A DNA stretch of 64,000 nt from Phycicoccus avicenniae. Its GTDB lineage: Bacteria; Actinomycetota; Actinomycetes; Actinomycetales; Dermatophilaceae. Under the pieces are notes generated by a model, which was not told the DNA's origin, did not search any database, and saw nothing but the letters and a program-made list of their open reading frames with translations. Positions 42,906 through 51,771 of the stretch are shown piece after piece (positions within the stretch are counted from its first letter, which is position 1; every line of letters begins with the position of its first letter). Position numbers and translations under genes: made by a program. Location of the stretch: contig NZ_JAGSNF010000019.1 in assembly GCF_018139485.1 (NCBI RefSeq), forward strand, positions 1 through 64,000. The letters run 5' to 3'.

Positions 42906-43934
42906 ATGGACCTCCAGCTCGTCTGGTTCGGACTCATCGGCCTCCTCTGGGCCGGCTACCTCGTCCTCGAGGGCTTCGACTTCGGGGTCGGCGCCCTCCT
43001 GCCCCGGCTCGGTCGCGGCACCGACGCCGTCGACTCCGAGAAGCGGCGCCGGGTCATGCTCACCGCGATCGGCCCACACTGGGACGGCAACGAGGTGTGG
43101 CTGCTCACCGCCGGCGGCGCGACGTTCGCCGCCTTCCCCGAGTGGTACGCGACGATGTTCTCCGCCTTCTACCTGCCGCTCCTGCTCGTCCTCGTCGCGC
43201 TCATCGTGCGGAACATGGGGCTGGAGTACCGGCACAAGCGGGACGACGCGCAGTGGCGCCGCCGCTGGGACACGGCGATCATCGCCGGCTCGGTCCTCGC
43301 GCCGTTCCTCATCGGGGTCGCGCTGACGAACGTCGTCCGCGGCCTGCCGATCGACGCCGACCTCGAGTTCACCGGGTCGCTGTTCACCCTGCTCAACCCG
43401 CTCGCCCTGCTCGGCGGCGCGACGGTGCTCGCCCTCTCGCTGACCCACGGTGCGGTCTTCGTCGCCCTCAAGACGACGGGGACGATCCGCGAGGACGCCC
43501 GCCGGCTCGCGACGCCGCTCGGGCTCGTCACGGCCGGGCTCGCCGTCGTCACGCTCGGCTGGCTCGGCCTGCTGTCCGGGTCGGTGTGGTCGTGGTCGAC
43601 GACCGTCGTCGCCGCCGCGGCGCTGCTCGGTGGGCTCGGTGCCAACGCCGTCGGCCGGGAGGGCTGGGCGTTCGCCGGGACCGCGGTGACGGGCGCGGCG
43701 ACCGTCGCGACGTACTTCCTCGCGCTCCACCCCGACGTCATGCCGACGACCTCGGCGGACGGACGGTCGCTGACGATCGCGAACGCCTCGAGCAGCCCGA
43801 TGACCCTCGAGATCATGACGTGGGCCGCGGTCGTCTTCACCCCCGTCGTCCTGCTCTACACCGGCTACACCTACTACGCCTTTCGCAAGCGGCTCGGGAC
43901 CCAGCACATCCCGGACGCCGTCGCGGTGAAGTAG
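42906..43934 (+). CDS. cydB: Cytochrome bd oxidase subunit II
   Basis: 342-residue membrane subunit paired with CydA. Characteristic are LVWFGLIGLLWAGYLVLEGF and DFGVGALLPRL at the N-terminus, then IGPHWDGNEVWLLTAGGATF and FAAFPEWYATMFSAFYLPLL, all strongly conserved in CydB. AAAGGA lies at a good distance before the ATG, 29 bp after cydA. The end is typical (YTYYAFRKRL). Confidence 0.96.
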   Translation: MDLQLVWFGLIGLLWAGYLVLEGFDFGVGALLPRLGRGTDAVDSEKRRRVMLTAIGPHWDGNEVWLLTAGGATFAAFPEWYATMFSAFYLPLLLVLVALIVRNMGLEYRHKRDDAQWRRRWDTAIIAGSVLAPFLIGVALTNVVRGLPIDADLEFTGSLFTLLNPLALLGGATVLALSLTHGAVFVALKTTGTIREDARRLATPLGLVTAGLAVVTLGWLGLLSGSVWSWSTTVVAAAALLGGLGANAVGREGWAFAGTAVTGAATVATYFLALHPDVMPTTSADGRSLTIANASSSPMTLEIMTWAAVVFTPVVLLYTGYTYYAFRKRLGTQHIPDAVAVK

Positions 43935-43942
43935 GTCCGTCG

Positions 43943-45562
43943 ATGCGCCCCCTCGACCCCCGGCTCCTGCGAGCGGCCCCGGCCGCACGCAGGCCCGTCG
44001 CGGCCCTCGCCGTCGTCGGCGTCCTCCAGGGTCTCGCGACGGTGGCGACGGCGTTCGCCCTCGCGGCGCTCGTCGTCGCCGCCGTGCGGGGCGAGCCGCT
44101 CCGCGAGGCCTCCCTGTCCCTCGCGGCGCTGCTCGCCCTGCGCGCCGGCCTCGCCTGGACCGCCGAGCGGACGGCGGCCCGGGCGGGTGCCCGAGTGACC
44201 GCGGCGCTGCGGACCGCCCTGCTGCGGCACTGGCTCACGGTCCCGGCCGAGCGCCGCCCCGACCCCGACCGTGGTGGCGTGCTCGCCGCGCAGGGGGTCG
44301 CCGCCGTCGAGCCCTATGCCGCGCGCTTCCTGCCGGCGCTCGTGTCGGCGGCGGTCGTCCCGGCCGCGGCTCTCGTCGCCCTGCTCGTCGTCGACCCGGT
44401 GAGCGCCCTCGTCGTCGTCCTCACCCTCCCGCTGCTCCCGGCGTTCGCCGCGCTCATCGGGATGGCGACCCGGGACGACACCGCCCGTCGCTGGGCATCG
44501 CTCTCGGCCCTGTCCGGGCACTTCGCCGACGTCGTGCGCGGGCTGCCGACCCTCGTCGGGTACGGCCGGGCCGAGCGCCAGGCCGAGGTCGTCGGCGAGG
44601 TGAGCCGCCGGCACCGGACGGCGACGATGCGCACGCTGCGGACCGCGTTCATGTCGTCCGCGGCGCTCGAGCTGCTCGCGTCGATCTCCGTCGCGATCGT
44701 CGCCGTCACCGTCGGCCTCCGCCTCACGCACGGCACCGTCGACCTCGGGACCGGGCTGCTCGCGATCCTCCTCGCCCCCGAGGCGTACTGGCCGGTCCGC
44801 CGGGTCGGGGCCGCCTTCCACGACGCCGCCGACGGGGCGGAGGCCGTCGCCGACGTCCTCGCGGCGATCGACGGCGACCCTGCGGTCGCCGACGGGGCGG
44901 CGACCGGCCGGTCGGGTGTCGAGCGGTCGGGTGCCGGCCGGTCGGGTGTCGACGTCCGGCTCGAGGACGTCACCTACACCTACCCGGGCGCCGCGTCCCC
45001 CGTCCTCGCCGGCCTCGACCTCGCCGCCGGGCCGGGCCTCACCGTGCTCACCGGGCCGTCGGGTTGCGGCAAGACGACCGTCCTCGAGCTCGTCGCCGGG
45101 CTGCGCACCCCCGACACCGGGTCCGTGCGCGCGGGCAGGACCCACCTCGTGACCCAGCGACCGTTCCTGCCGGCGGGCACCCTGCGGGAGGTGCTGCGCC
45201 TCGGCAGCGACGCCGACGACCCGGCGCTCTGGGACGCGCTGCGCGCCGTCGGCCTCGACGGCTTCGTCGCCGCCCTGCCCGCGGCGCTCGACACCCGGGT
45301 CGGCGACGACGGGGTCGGTCTGTCGGCCGGCCAGCGGGCCCGGGTCGTCCTCGCCCGGGCGATGCTCTCGGACGCGCCGGTGCTCCTCCTCGACGAGCCG
45401 ACGGCGCACCTCGACCCCGCCGCGAGCGCCCTCGTCCACGACGTCCTCGCCCGGCTGGCCGAGCGGCGGACCGTCCTCGTCGTCACCCACCGCCCCGAGC
45501 TCGTCGCGCGCGCCGACCGGCACCTCACGCTCGCGGCCCGACCCGTGGAGGCCCTTCGATGA
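43943..45562 (+). CDS. cydD: CydD, ABC transporter half for cytochrome bd assembly
   Basis: 539-residue transmembrane-ATPase fusion; with CydC it exports thiols or handles heme during cytochrome bd maturation. Six helices fill residues 15-310. The ATPase has Walker A GPSGCGKTT starting at residue 371, signature LSAGQRAR and Walker B VLLLDEPTAHLD. The signature differs from canonical LSGGQ, as is usual for CydD. The linker before the ATPase contains three tandem RSGV/A units encoded by 15-bp repeats (44909-44953). The ATGA overlap with cydC couples the two. Confidence 0.92.
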   Translation: MRPLDPRLLRAAPAARRPVAALAVVGVLQGLATVATAFALAALVVAAVRGEPLREASLSLAALLALRAGLAWTAERTAARAGARVTAALRTALLRHWLTVPAERRPDPDRGGVLAAQGVAAVEPYAARFLPALVSAAVVPAAALVALLVVDPVSALVVVLTLPLLPAFAALIGMATRDDTARRWASLSALSGHFADVVRGLPTLVGYGRAERQAEVVGEVSRRHRTATMRTLRTAFMSSAALELLASISVAIVAVTVGLRLTHGTVDLGTGLLAILLAPEAYWPVRRVGAAFHDAADGAEAVADVLAAIDGDPAVADGAATGRSGVERSGAGRSGVDVRLEDVTYTYPGAASPVLAGLDLAAGPGLTVLTGPSGCGKTTVLELVAGLRTPDTGSVRAGRTHLVTQRPFLPAGTLREVLRLGSDADDPALWDALRAVGLDGFVAALPAALDTRVGDDGVGLSAGQRARVVLARAMLSDAPVLLLDEPTAHLDPAASALVHDVLARLAERRTVLVVTHRPELVARADRHLTLAARPVEALR

Positions 45563-47310
45563 GCATCGCCCCCACCGCCGGGACGACCGATCGCACGGCC
45601 TCTCCCGCCGTGCCCGAGGGCCGCCTCGCCGCGGCCCGGCTGCGGCCCACCCGGGCCACCGTCCTCGGCGGCCTGCTCGGCGGGGCGGCGACGTCGGCCG
45701 GCATCGCCCTCACCGCGACGTCCGGCTGGCTCGTCGTCCGCGCGAGCGAGCGGCCCGTCCTCCTCACCCTCCTCGCGGCGATCGTCGCCGTGCGCGCCTT
45801 CGGGATGGCCCGGCCGGCGTTCCGGTACGCCGAGCGGCTCGTCACCCACGACGCCGCCCTCGCCGACCTCGCCGAGCGGCGCACCGCCGTGTGGTCGGCG
45901 CTCGTGCCGCTCACCCCCGCCCGGCTCGGCCGGCGCTCCCGGAGCGAGGTGCTGACCGGCGTCGTCGACGACCTCACCGACGTCGTCGAGGCGGAGGTGA
46001 GGGTCACCGTCCCCCTCGTCTCGAGCGCGCTCGCCGGGCTCGGGGCCACCGTCCTCGCCGCCGCCTTCTCCCCCGCCGTCGGGGCCGTCGTCGCCGGCCT
46101 CCTCGTCGCCGTCGCCGCCGGCTGCGCGCTCGCCTGGTGGTTCGAGTCGCGCTCGCGGGACGAGCTGCTCGCCGCGCGGGCCGACGTCGCCCGGGTGTCC
46201 GACCTCGTCGCCCGGCAGGCCGCCGAGCTGCAGGCGATCGGCGCGGAGGCCACGGCCTTGGGCTGGCTCGACGACGCGCACGACGTCCTCGCCCGGGCGG
46301 TCCGGCGGCAGAGCCTCGGCCGCGCCCTCGTCGCGAACCTGCTCCTCCTCGCGACGGCGGCCGCGACCGTCGCCGCTGCGTCGCTCGTCGACGTCGCGGC
46401 GCTCGGTGGGCCGGTCGCCGCCCTCCTCGTCCTCGTCCCCGTGGCGGTCGGCGAGGCGCTCGCGCCGCTCACCGACACGATGCGCGCCCTCGCCCGGGCG
46501 CAGGGCAGCGCGGACCGGCTCGCGGCCGTCCTCGGCCAGGAGCCCGCCGTCACCGACCCCGCCGGCGTCGACCCCACAGGCGTCGACCGCCCGGGCACCG
46601 CCCCCTCCGACACCGACTCCGCCGAGCCCGTCGCCGTCGACCGCGCGGACGTCCGCCTCGCGGCAGCGACAGCCTCGTGGACCGGCGAGCGCACCGACGT
46701 CGGGCCCCTCGACCTCGACCTGCCCGTCGGCACCCACCTCGCCGTCGTCGGCCCCAACGGCTCGGGCAAGTCGACCCTCCTCGCCGTCCTCGCCCGCCAC
46801 CTCGACGTCACCGGCGGCGCCCATCGCGTCGACGGCGCGGACGTCCGCTCCCTGCCGCTCGAGGAGATCCGCCGGCTCGTCGCCGTCGTCGACGACGAGC
46901 CGCACGTGTTCGCCTCGACCCTGCGCGAGAACCTCCGCCTCGCACGCCCCGCCGCCGCGGACGACGACCTGCGCCGCGCCCTCGTCCTGGCCGGGCTCGG
47001 CCCGTGGGCGGCGGGGCTGCCGGACGGGCTCGACACCGCGCTCGGCACCGGCGGGCGCGGGCTGTCCGGCGGTGAGCGGACCCGGCTCGGCGTCGCCCGG
47101 GCGGTGCTGTCGGACCGGCCGGTCGTCCTCCTCGACGAGCCGACCGCGCACCTCGACCACGCGACGGCGGTCTCCGTGACGGATGATGTGCTCGAGGCAC
47201 TGCGCGAGCGGACCGTCGTCCTCGTCGGGCACCGTCCCGAGGGGCTCGACCGCCTCGACGCCGTGCTCGACCTCGGCACCGCCGACCCGGTGCCCACCGC
47301 GAAGGAGTGA
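45559..47310 (+). CDS. cydC: CydC, ABC transporter half for cytochrome bd assembly
   Basis: 583-residue partner of CydD. Six membrane helices start with LGGLLGGAATSAGIALTATS and GWLVVRASERPVLLTLLAAI. An elongated linker around residue 335 carries repeated GVD units (DPAGVDPTGVDRPG). The ATPase then shows Walker A VGPNGSGKST from residue 397, signature LSGGERTRLG and Walker B VVLLDEPTAHLD. The last codons contain the ribosome site of the following repressor gene, so the repressor is made from the same transcript. Confidence 0.92.
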   Translation: MSIAPTAGTTDRTASPAVPEGRLAAARLRPTRATVLGGLLGGAATSAGIALTATSGWLVVRASERPVLLTLLAAIVAVRAFGMARPAFRYAERLVTHDAALADLAERRTAVWSALVPLTPARLGRRSRSEVLTGVVDDLTDVVEAEVRVTVPLVSSALAGLGATVLAAAFSPAVGAVVAGLLVAVAAGCALAWWFESRSRDELLAARADVARVSDLVARQAAELQAIGAEATALGWLDDAHDVLARAVRRQSLGRALVANLLLLATAAATVAAASLVDVAALGGPVAALLVLVPVAVGEALAPLTDTMRALARAQGSADRLAAVLGQEPAVTDPAGVDPTGVDRPGTAPSDTDSAEPVAVDRADVRLAAATASWTGERTDVGPLDLDLPVGTHLAVVGPNGSGKSTLLAVLARHLDVTGGAHRVDGADVRSLPLEEIRRLVAVVDDEPHVFASTLRENLRLARPAAADDDLRRALVLAGLGPWAAGLPDGLDTALGTGGRGLSGGERTRLGVARAVLSDRPVVLLDEPTAHLDHATAVSVTDDVLEALRERTVVLVGHRPEGLDRLDAVLDLGTADPVPTAKE

Positions 47311-47315
47311 CCCCC

Positions 47316-47714
47316 ATGCCGCACTCGACCTCCAGCCCCCGCCTCGGCGACCTCGAGCGGGTCGTCATGGAGCAGCTGTGGGAGCACGCCGGGGCCGAGG
47401 GGACGACCGTCCGGGAGGTCCACGAGGCGCTCGCGGGTGGCCGCGACATCGCGTACACGACCGTCATGACCGTCCTCGACCGGCTCGCCAAGAAGGACCT
47501 CGTGAGCCGCGAGCGCGACGGGCGGGCCTGGCGCTACCGGGCGGCGGCCTCCCGTGAGGCGCTCACGGCTAGGACGATGCGGATGACGCTCGACGACATG
47601 GACGTCACCGACCGGCGGGCGGCCCTGCTGCACTTCCTCGACGGGGCGAGCACGGCCGAGATCGACGACCTCAAGGCGGCGCTCGCCGAGGTCGAGGCGC
47701 GCCACACCGACTGA
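47316..47714 (+). CDS. blaI: BlaI/MecI/CopY-family transcriptional repressor
   Basis: 132-residue winged-helix repressor. The DNA-binding half is LGDLERVVMEQLWEHAGAEG, then TVREVHEALAGGRDIAYTTV and MTVLDRLAKKDLVSRERDGR, the hallmark A-Y-T-T-V-x-T-x-L-x-R-L recognition helix. The dimerisation tail is LLHFLDGASTAEIDDLKAALAEVE. ATG 47316 has GAAGGAG eight bases upstream, inside the end of cydC; the GTG at 47307 is an alternative. Likely binds the TAC/GTA dyads before cydA and so controls its own operon (inference). Inactivation may come through the M56 protease encoded next. Confidence 0.9.
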   Translation: MPHSTSSPRLGDLERVVMEQLWEHAGAEGTTVREVHEALAGGRDIAYTTVMTVLDRLAKKDLVSRERDGRAWRYRAAASREALTARTMRMTLDDMDVTDRRAALLHFLDGASTAEIDDLKAALAEVEARHTD

Positions 47715-47764
47715 CCGCCGGCGCGGACCGTCGGCTCCGCAGGCACCGGGGCTCGAGGCGGCAC

Positions 47765-47825
47765 CGACAGGCAGAAGCCGCCCACGCGTGGCGCAGCGTC
47801 GCCGCCGAGCTCCTCCTGCCTGTCG
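47765..47825. other. Long-range inverted repeat in the blaI-M56 gap
   Basis: CGACAGGCAG (47765-47774) and its perfect complement (47816-47825) enclose 41 bases of GC-rich sequence. In RNA this could form a stem that attenuates read-through into the metallopeptidase gene. By-eye observation only. Confidence 0.3.
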
Positions 47826-47861
47826 TTCCCGGCGACCGCGTACTCCTGGGAGGATCCCTGC

Positions 47862-48704
47862 GTGCTCCCGCTCGCCCTCGCCGGACTGGCCCTCGCGCTC
47901 GTCTGGGTCGCGCCGGGGCTCATGGCGGGGCAGACCCGGTTCCGGCGCGCCCCGCGGGCGGCGCTACTCGCATGGCAGGCGGTGTCGGTCGGCGGGGTGC
48001 TCGCGGCGCTGCTCGTCCCGCTCGCGACCCTGCCGATGCTGCTGCGCGGCGACGAGGTGACCGAGCACCCGTGGGTCACGGCGCTCGCCGTCCTCGTGAG
48101 CGTGGCGGTCCTCCTGCGCCTGCTCGTGTCCGGACACCTGGTCGGGACCCGGCTGCGGGCGGCCCGCGCCGAGCACCGCGAGCTCGTCGACGTCCTCGGC
48201 GCGGACGACGGGAACGGGGTCCGCGTCCTCGAGCACCCGATGCCGACCGCCTACTGCATCCCGGGGCGCGGGTCACGGGTCGTCCTCACCCGTGGGGTCC
48301 TCGACGCCCTGCCGCCGGACCAGCTGGCCGCCGTCGTCGAGCACGAGCGGGCGCACCTGCGGGCACGGCACGACCTGCTCCTGGAGTTCTTCACCGTCGT
48401 CCACGAGTCGGTGCCGGCGCGCCTGCGGGCACCCGGTGCGCTCGCCGAGGTGCGCCTGCTCGTCGAGGTGCTCGCCGACCGGGCCGCCGTCCGTCGTACC
48501 GGCGAGGTGACGACCGCCCGGGCGCTGCTGGCCGTCGCCGAGGGGCGGGTGCCCGACATCGGGGTGGGGGCAGCGGCATCGGCGCCGGTCCGGATGCGGC
48601 TGCTCACCGCGGGAGTGCAGCCGACGCTCGCCGCGGCGGCCTACGCCCTGGCGGTGACCGCGCTCGTCCTGCCCCCGGCCCTGCTCGCCCTCGCCTGGAC
48701 CTGA
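47862..48704 (+). CDS. M56-family (BlaR/MecR-like) membrane metallopeptidase
   Basis: 280-residue membrane zinc protease. Helices are at the N-terminus (LALAGLALALVWVAPGLMAG), residues 28-60 and 70-90, and near the C-terminus (AAYALAVTALVLPPALLALA). The catalytic H-E-x-x-H is in AAVVEHERAHLRARHDLLLE, with ITY/AYC-type substrate groove residues in PTAYCIPGRGSRVVLTRGVL. There is no beta-lactam sensor domain, so the signal is not a penicillin-like ligand. GGGAGGA lies seven bases before the GTG. By analogy with BlaR1/MecR1 it should cleave the upstream BlaI-type repressor. Confidence 0.87.
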   Translation: MLPLALAGLALALVWVAPGLMAGQTRFRRAPRAALLAWQAVSVGGVLAALLVPLATLPMLLRGDEVTEHPWVTALAVLVSVAVLLRLLVSGHLVGTRLRAARAEHRELVDVLGADDGNGVRVLEHPMPTAYCIPGRGSRVVLTRGVLDALPPDQLAAVVEHERAHLRARHDLLLEFFTVVHESVPARLRAPGALAEVRLLVEVLADRAAVRRTGEVTTARALLAVAEGRVPDIGVGAAASAPVRMRLLTAGVQPTLAAAAYALAVTALVLPPALLALAWT

Positions 48705-48863
48705 GCGACCGCAGCGACCCGACGTCCCCACCTGGCGACCCACGGCGACGCCCACGTCGCGTCCTACAGCGCAGTACCGGTCGCGCTCACGACCACTCCG
48801 GCGAACTGGGCCGCGACGTGGGGTGCGACGCACCGCGGCATGGAGTGCGACGCGCCGAGGGCT

Positions 48864-49484
48864 TCAGTCGCCGCGGGCCCAGCTCGGCGGGGGTGGCGGG
48901 GCGGGCGGCTCGTCCTCTCTCGGCGGGACGGGCGGGGTGGCCTGCGGCGGGAGGTCCGGACGCGGCAGCGGCGGAGGGGCGGGCTCGTCCCGGGCCGGCA
49001 TGACTCCCCCGGGCCGGTCGCCCGGGATCGGCCCGCGACCGGGCGACGGCGGAGGACCGTCGGGCACCGAACCTGTCGCCGGGGGCGTGCCGCCGGGAGC
49101 CGGGGCGGTCCCGGGAGGGGGCGGCGGAGAGGGTGGGGGCTGCCCCGGACCACCGCCCGGGGCGGGCGGGGGCACAGTGTCCTGCCGGCCCTGCTCCCGG
49201 GCGGCCTGTCCCGGGGGCGGCGGCGCCCCGTACGGCGGCGGGGTGACGGTGAGCGGGCCGAGCCGGCCCTCCGACTCCAGCCCTCGCAGCGTCGCGTGCA
49301 CCCGCTCGCGGTCGGCGGGGTCGACGGGGCGTCCGGTCGCCTCGAGCCAGGCGAGGACGCCCAAGTCGCGCAGTGCGCGGTCGGCGCCCGTCCCGGGGAC
49401 GCCCACCCCCGCGTTGGTCATCGCGACGTCGGCCTTCGCGGCGAGGTCGTTGGCCGCCGCCTTGGCCCGGTCGAAGAAGCTCAT
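48864..49484 (-). CDS. Unknown protein with helical N-terminus and Pro-rich tail
   Basis: 206 residues, not recognised. MSFFDRAKAAANDLAAKADV opens an amphipathic helix. A compact segment follows (GADRALRDLGVLAWLEATGR and DRERVHATLRGLESEGRLGP). From about residue 95 on the protein is almost entirely Pro/Gly-rich (for example PPSPPPPPGTAPAPGG) and surely disordered. GGGAGG precedes the ATG. Divergent from the AIM24 gene with 134 bp between starts, so a shared promoter region is likely. Confidence 0.7.
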   Translation of the reverse strand: MSFFDRAKAAANDLAAKADVAMTNAGVGVPGTGADRALRDLGVLAWLEATGRPVDPADRERVHATLRGLESEGRLGPLTVTPPPYGAPPPPGQAAREQGRQDTVPPPAPGGGPGQPPPSPPPPPGTAPAPGGTPPATGSVPDGPPPSPGRGPIPGDRPGGVMPARDEPAPPPLPRPDLPPQATPPVPPREDEPPAPPPPPSWARGD

Positions 49485-49618
49485 CGGGGACCTCCCTGGT
49501 CGCTCCCGGGTCCGACCCCGGAACCTGCACGGAACCATAGCCCCGCGGCCGCCGTCCCTTCTAGCGTTGGCTCCCGAGACGGGTGGAGGGCACCCGCGGC
49601 ACCGAAAGGCACCTCACG

Positions 49619-50341
49619 ATGATCCACGGCTCGCTCTTCCAGGACTTCCGCGAGAAGGAGTCCCAGGACCCGTTCTCGCTGCAGAACAGCAAGCTCCTGC
49701 GCATCGACATGCGCTACGGACCCGTCCAGGCCAAGACCGGCTCGATGGTCGCCTACCAGGGAGACGTCCGGTTCCAGAACAAGGGGTCCGGCGGCATGGG
49801 CAAGATGTTCAAGGCGGCGATGACCGGCGAGGGCGTCAAGATGATGGAGTGCTCGGGCAGCGGCGAGCTCTTCGTCGCCGACGACGCCGCCGAGGTCCAG
49901 GTCATGTACCTCCAGGACGACATGGTGTCGGTCAACGGCGCGAACGTCCTCGCGTTCTCCAGCTCGATCCAGTGGGACATCCACCGGGTCCAGGCCCGCG
50001 GGGCGGCGATGACCGGCGGCCTCTACAACGTCTCGCTCCGCGGGACCGGGTACGTGGCGGTGACGACGAAGGGCAACCCCGTCGCGCTCGAGGTCGCCTC
50101 GTCGCCGACCTTCGCCGACGCGCAGGCCGTCGTGCTCTGGACCTCCGGGGTGACGATGGACGTGCGCGTCGACACCGGGGGCATCGGCTCGATGATCCGC
50201 GGCGGCACCGGCGAGATGCTCCAGATGGCGTTCGGCGGGCAGGGCTACGTGCTCGTCCAGCCGGCCGAGAACGTCGTCGACGGCGGCCACCAGGGCGGCG
50301 GCGGGAACAAGGGCGGCGGCCTCGGCGAGCTCTTCGGCTGA
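49619..50341 (+). CDS. AIM24 family protein
   Basis: 240-residue beta-rich protein of the AIM24/TerD-associated type; function unknown. Repeated beta motifs such as [40 protein letters not shown] and [18 protein letters not shown] match the family, which folds as a double-stranded beta-helix. [14 protein letters not shown] low-complexity tail ends the protein. Transcribed ahead of bioB but with its own spacing of 82 bp, so probably separate from the biotin genes. Confidence 0.88.
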   Translation: MIHGSLFQDFREKESQDPFSLQNSKLLRIDMRYGPVQAKTGSMVAYQGDVRFQNKGSGGMGKMFKAAMTGEGVKMMECSGSGELFVADDAAEVQVMYLQDDMVSVNGANVLAFSSSIQWDIHRVQARGAAMTGGLYNVSLRGTGYVAVTTKGNPVALEVASSPTFADAQAVVLWTSGVTMDVRVDTGGIGSMIRGGTGEMLQMAFGGQGYVLVQPAENVVDGGHQGGGGNKGGGLGELFG

Positions 50342-50423
50342 ACAGGACGGGCGGGGTGGCGGCCCTCCGGGCGTGACGGACCACACGGTGGGCGGTCGCC
50401 CCGCTCCTGGCACACTCGGCGCC

Positions 50424-51437
50424 ATGACGGCACAGGCGACCGGCACGGACATCCTCGACGTCGCGCGCGAGCAGGTGCTCGAGCGCGGGGTCCCCCTCAC
50501 CCACGAGCAGGTCGTCGCCGTCCTGCGCACCGACGACGACCGACTTGAGGACCTCCTCGCCCTCGCCCACGAGGTGAGGATGCGCTACCAGGGCCCGGAC
50601 GTCGAGGTCGAGGGCATCGTGTCGCTCAAGACCGGCGGCTGCCCCGAGGACTGCCACTTCTGCAGCCAGTCCGGCCAGTTCACCAGCCCGGTCCGCTCGG
50701 TGTGGCTCAACATCCCGCAGCTCGTCCGCGCCGCGGAGCAGACCGCCGCCACGGGAGCGAGCGAGTTCTGCATCGTCGCCGCCGTCCGCGGGCCCGACGA
50801 GCGCCTCATGGCGCAGATGCGCGAGGGCGTCGCCGCGATCAAGGCCGCCGTCGACATCGAGGTCGCCGCGTCCCTCGGCATGCTCACCCAGGAGCAGGTC
50901 GACGACCTCGCCGACATGGGCGTCCACCGCTACAACCACAACCTCGAGGCCGGCCGGTCCTACTTCCCGCAGGTCGTCACGACCCACTCCTTCGACGAGC
51001 GGCTCGACACGTGCCGGATGGTCAAGGAGTCCGGCATGGAGCTGTGCTGCGGCGGCCTCGTCGGCATGGGCGAGACCATCGAGCAGCGGGCCGAGCTCGC
51101 CGTCCAGCTCGCCGAGCTCGAGCCGCACGAGGTCCCGCTCAACTTCCTCAACCCCCGCCCCGGCACCCCGTTCGGCGACCTCGAGCCGATGGGCTCCTCC
51201 GACGCCCTGCGGACGATCGCCGCCTTCCGCCTCGCCCTGCCCCGGACGATCCTGCGCTACGCCGGCGGTCGCGAGCTGACCCTCGGCGACCTCGGCACCC
51301 GGGACGGGCTGCTCGGCGGCATCAACGCCGTCATCGTCGGCAACTACCTCACGACGCTCGGGCGGGACCCGAAGGAGGACCTCGCCCTCCTCGACGAGCT
51401 GCAGATGCCGATCAAGGCGCTCAACGAGACCCTGTGA
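50424..51437 (+). CDS. bioB: Biotin synthase
   Basis: 337-residue radical SAM enzyme inserting sulfur into dethiobiotin. The [4Fe-4S]-binding cysteines are in [16 protein letters not shown] (Cys73, Cys77, Cys80). The auxiliary cluster residues appear in [11 protein letters not shown] and [14 protein letters not shown], and [20 protein letters not shown] is the substrate-site motif. The ATG is chosen at the family start. Its stop lies close to the small bsaP-like gene, matching the actinobacterial bioB-bsaP pair. Confidence 0.95.
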   Translation: MTAQATGTDILDVAREQVLERGVPLTHEQVVAVLRTDDDRLEDLLALAHEVRMRYQGPDVEVEGIVSLKTGGCPEDCHFCSQSGQFTSPVRSVWLNIPQLVRAAEQTAATGASEFCIVAAVRGPDERLMAQMREGVAAIKAAVDIEVAASLGMLTQEQVDDLADMGVHRYNHNLEAGRSYFPQVVTTHSFDERLDTCRMVKESGMELCCGGLVGMGETIEQRAELAVQLAELEPHEVPLNFLNPRPGTPFGDLEPMGSSDALRTIAAFRLALPRTILRYAGGRELTLGDLGTRDGLLGGINAVIVGNYLTTLGRDPKEDLALLDELQMPIKALNETL

Positions 51438-51439
51438 CG

Positions 51440-51679
51440 ATGGACGCGCCGACGCCGGCCGGGCCGGTCGCCCGTCCCGGCGAGCCGGCGCCGTGGTGCG
51501 GGCAGTGCGGCGAGGACCTCACGGAGGCCGACCACGCCCGGTGCGTCCGCGCCGCCCCCCTCGAGCCGCCGCGGTACTGCGCGCACTGCCGGCGACGGAT
51601 GGTCGTCCAGGTCATCCCGGGGACGTGGACCGCGACGTGCAGCCGACACGGGAGCGTCGAGCAGCCGACCTGGGGCTGA
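51440..51679 (+). CDS. bsaP: Biotin synthase auxiliary protein (BsaP-like)
   Basis: 79-residue cysteine-rich protein right after bio[10 protein letters not shown] and [19 protein letters not shown] followed by CSRHG give two zinc-ribbon-like pairs plus a final C/H pair, the pattern of the actinobacterial BsaP proteins needed for BioB activity in vivo (family knowledge). ATG 51440 is two codons after a GTG (51434) that overlaps the bioB stop; either may be used. Being so short it is easily missed in annotation. Confidence 0.85.
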   Translation: MDAPTPAGPVARPGEPAPWCGQCGEDLTEADHARCVRAAPLEPPRYCAHCRRRMVVQVIPGTWTATCSRHGSVEQPTWG

Positions 51680-51699
51680 GGGACGCGGGAATGCGGACG

Positions 51700-51737
51700 G
51701 ATGGTTGACGGTTCAACCATCTGATCGACGACGATCA
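51700..51737. promoter_or_regulatory. Two adjacent perfect palindromes, predicted operator
   Basis: Palindrome 1 is GATGGTTGA-CGGT-TCAACCATC (51700-51721); palindrome 2, directly abutting, is TGATCG-ACGA-CGATCA (51722-51737). They lie 34 bases before the GTG of the FMN reductase gene, between bsaP and bioA-F-D. Both are A/T-richer than the surroundings. A repressor such as BioQ (TetR) or a MarR/redox regulator is possible; neither consensus is matched closely enough to choose. Confidence 0.6.
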
Positions 51738-51771
51738 CGCCCCCGACCCCCCGTCACCCCCGGAGACCCCT

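Noticed and set aside
45180-45420. Degenerate ABC signature in CydD as a sign of inactivation
   Set aside because: LSAGQ-type variants are normal for CydD, and Walker A, Walker B and the coupled CydC are intact.
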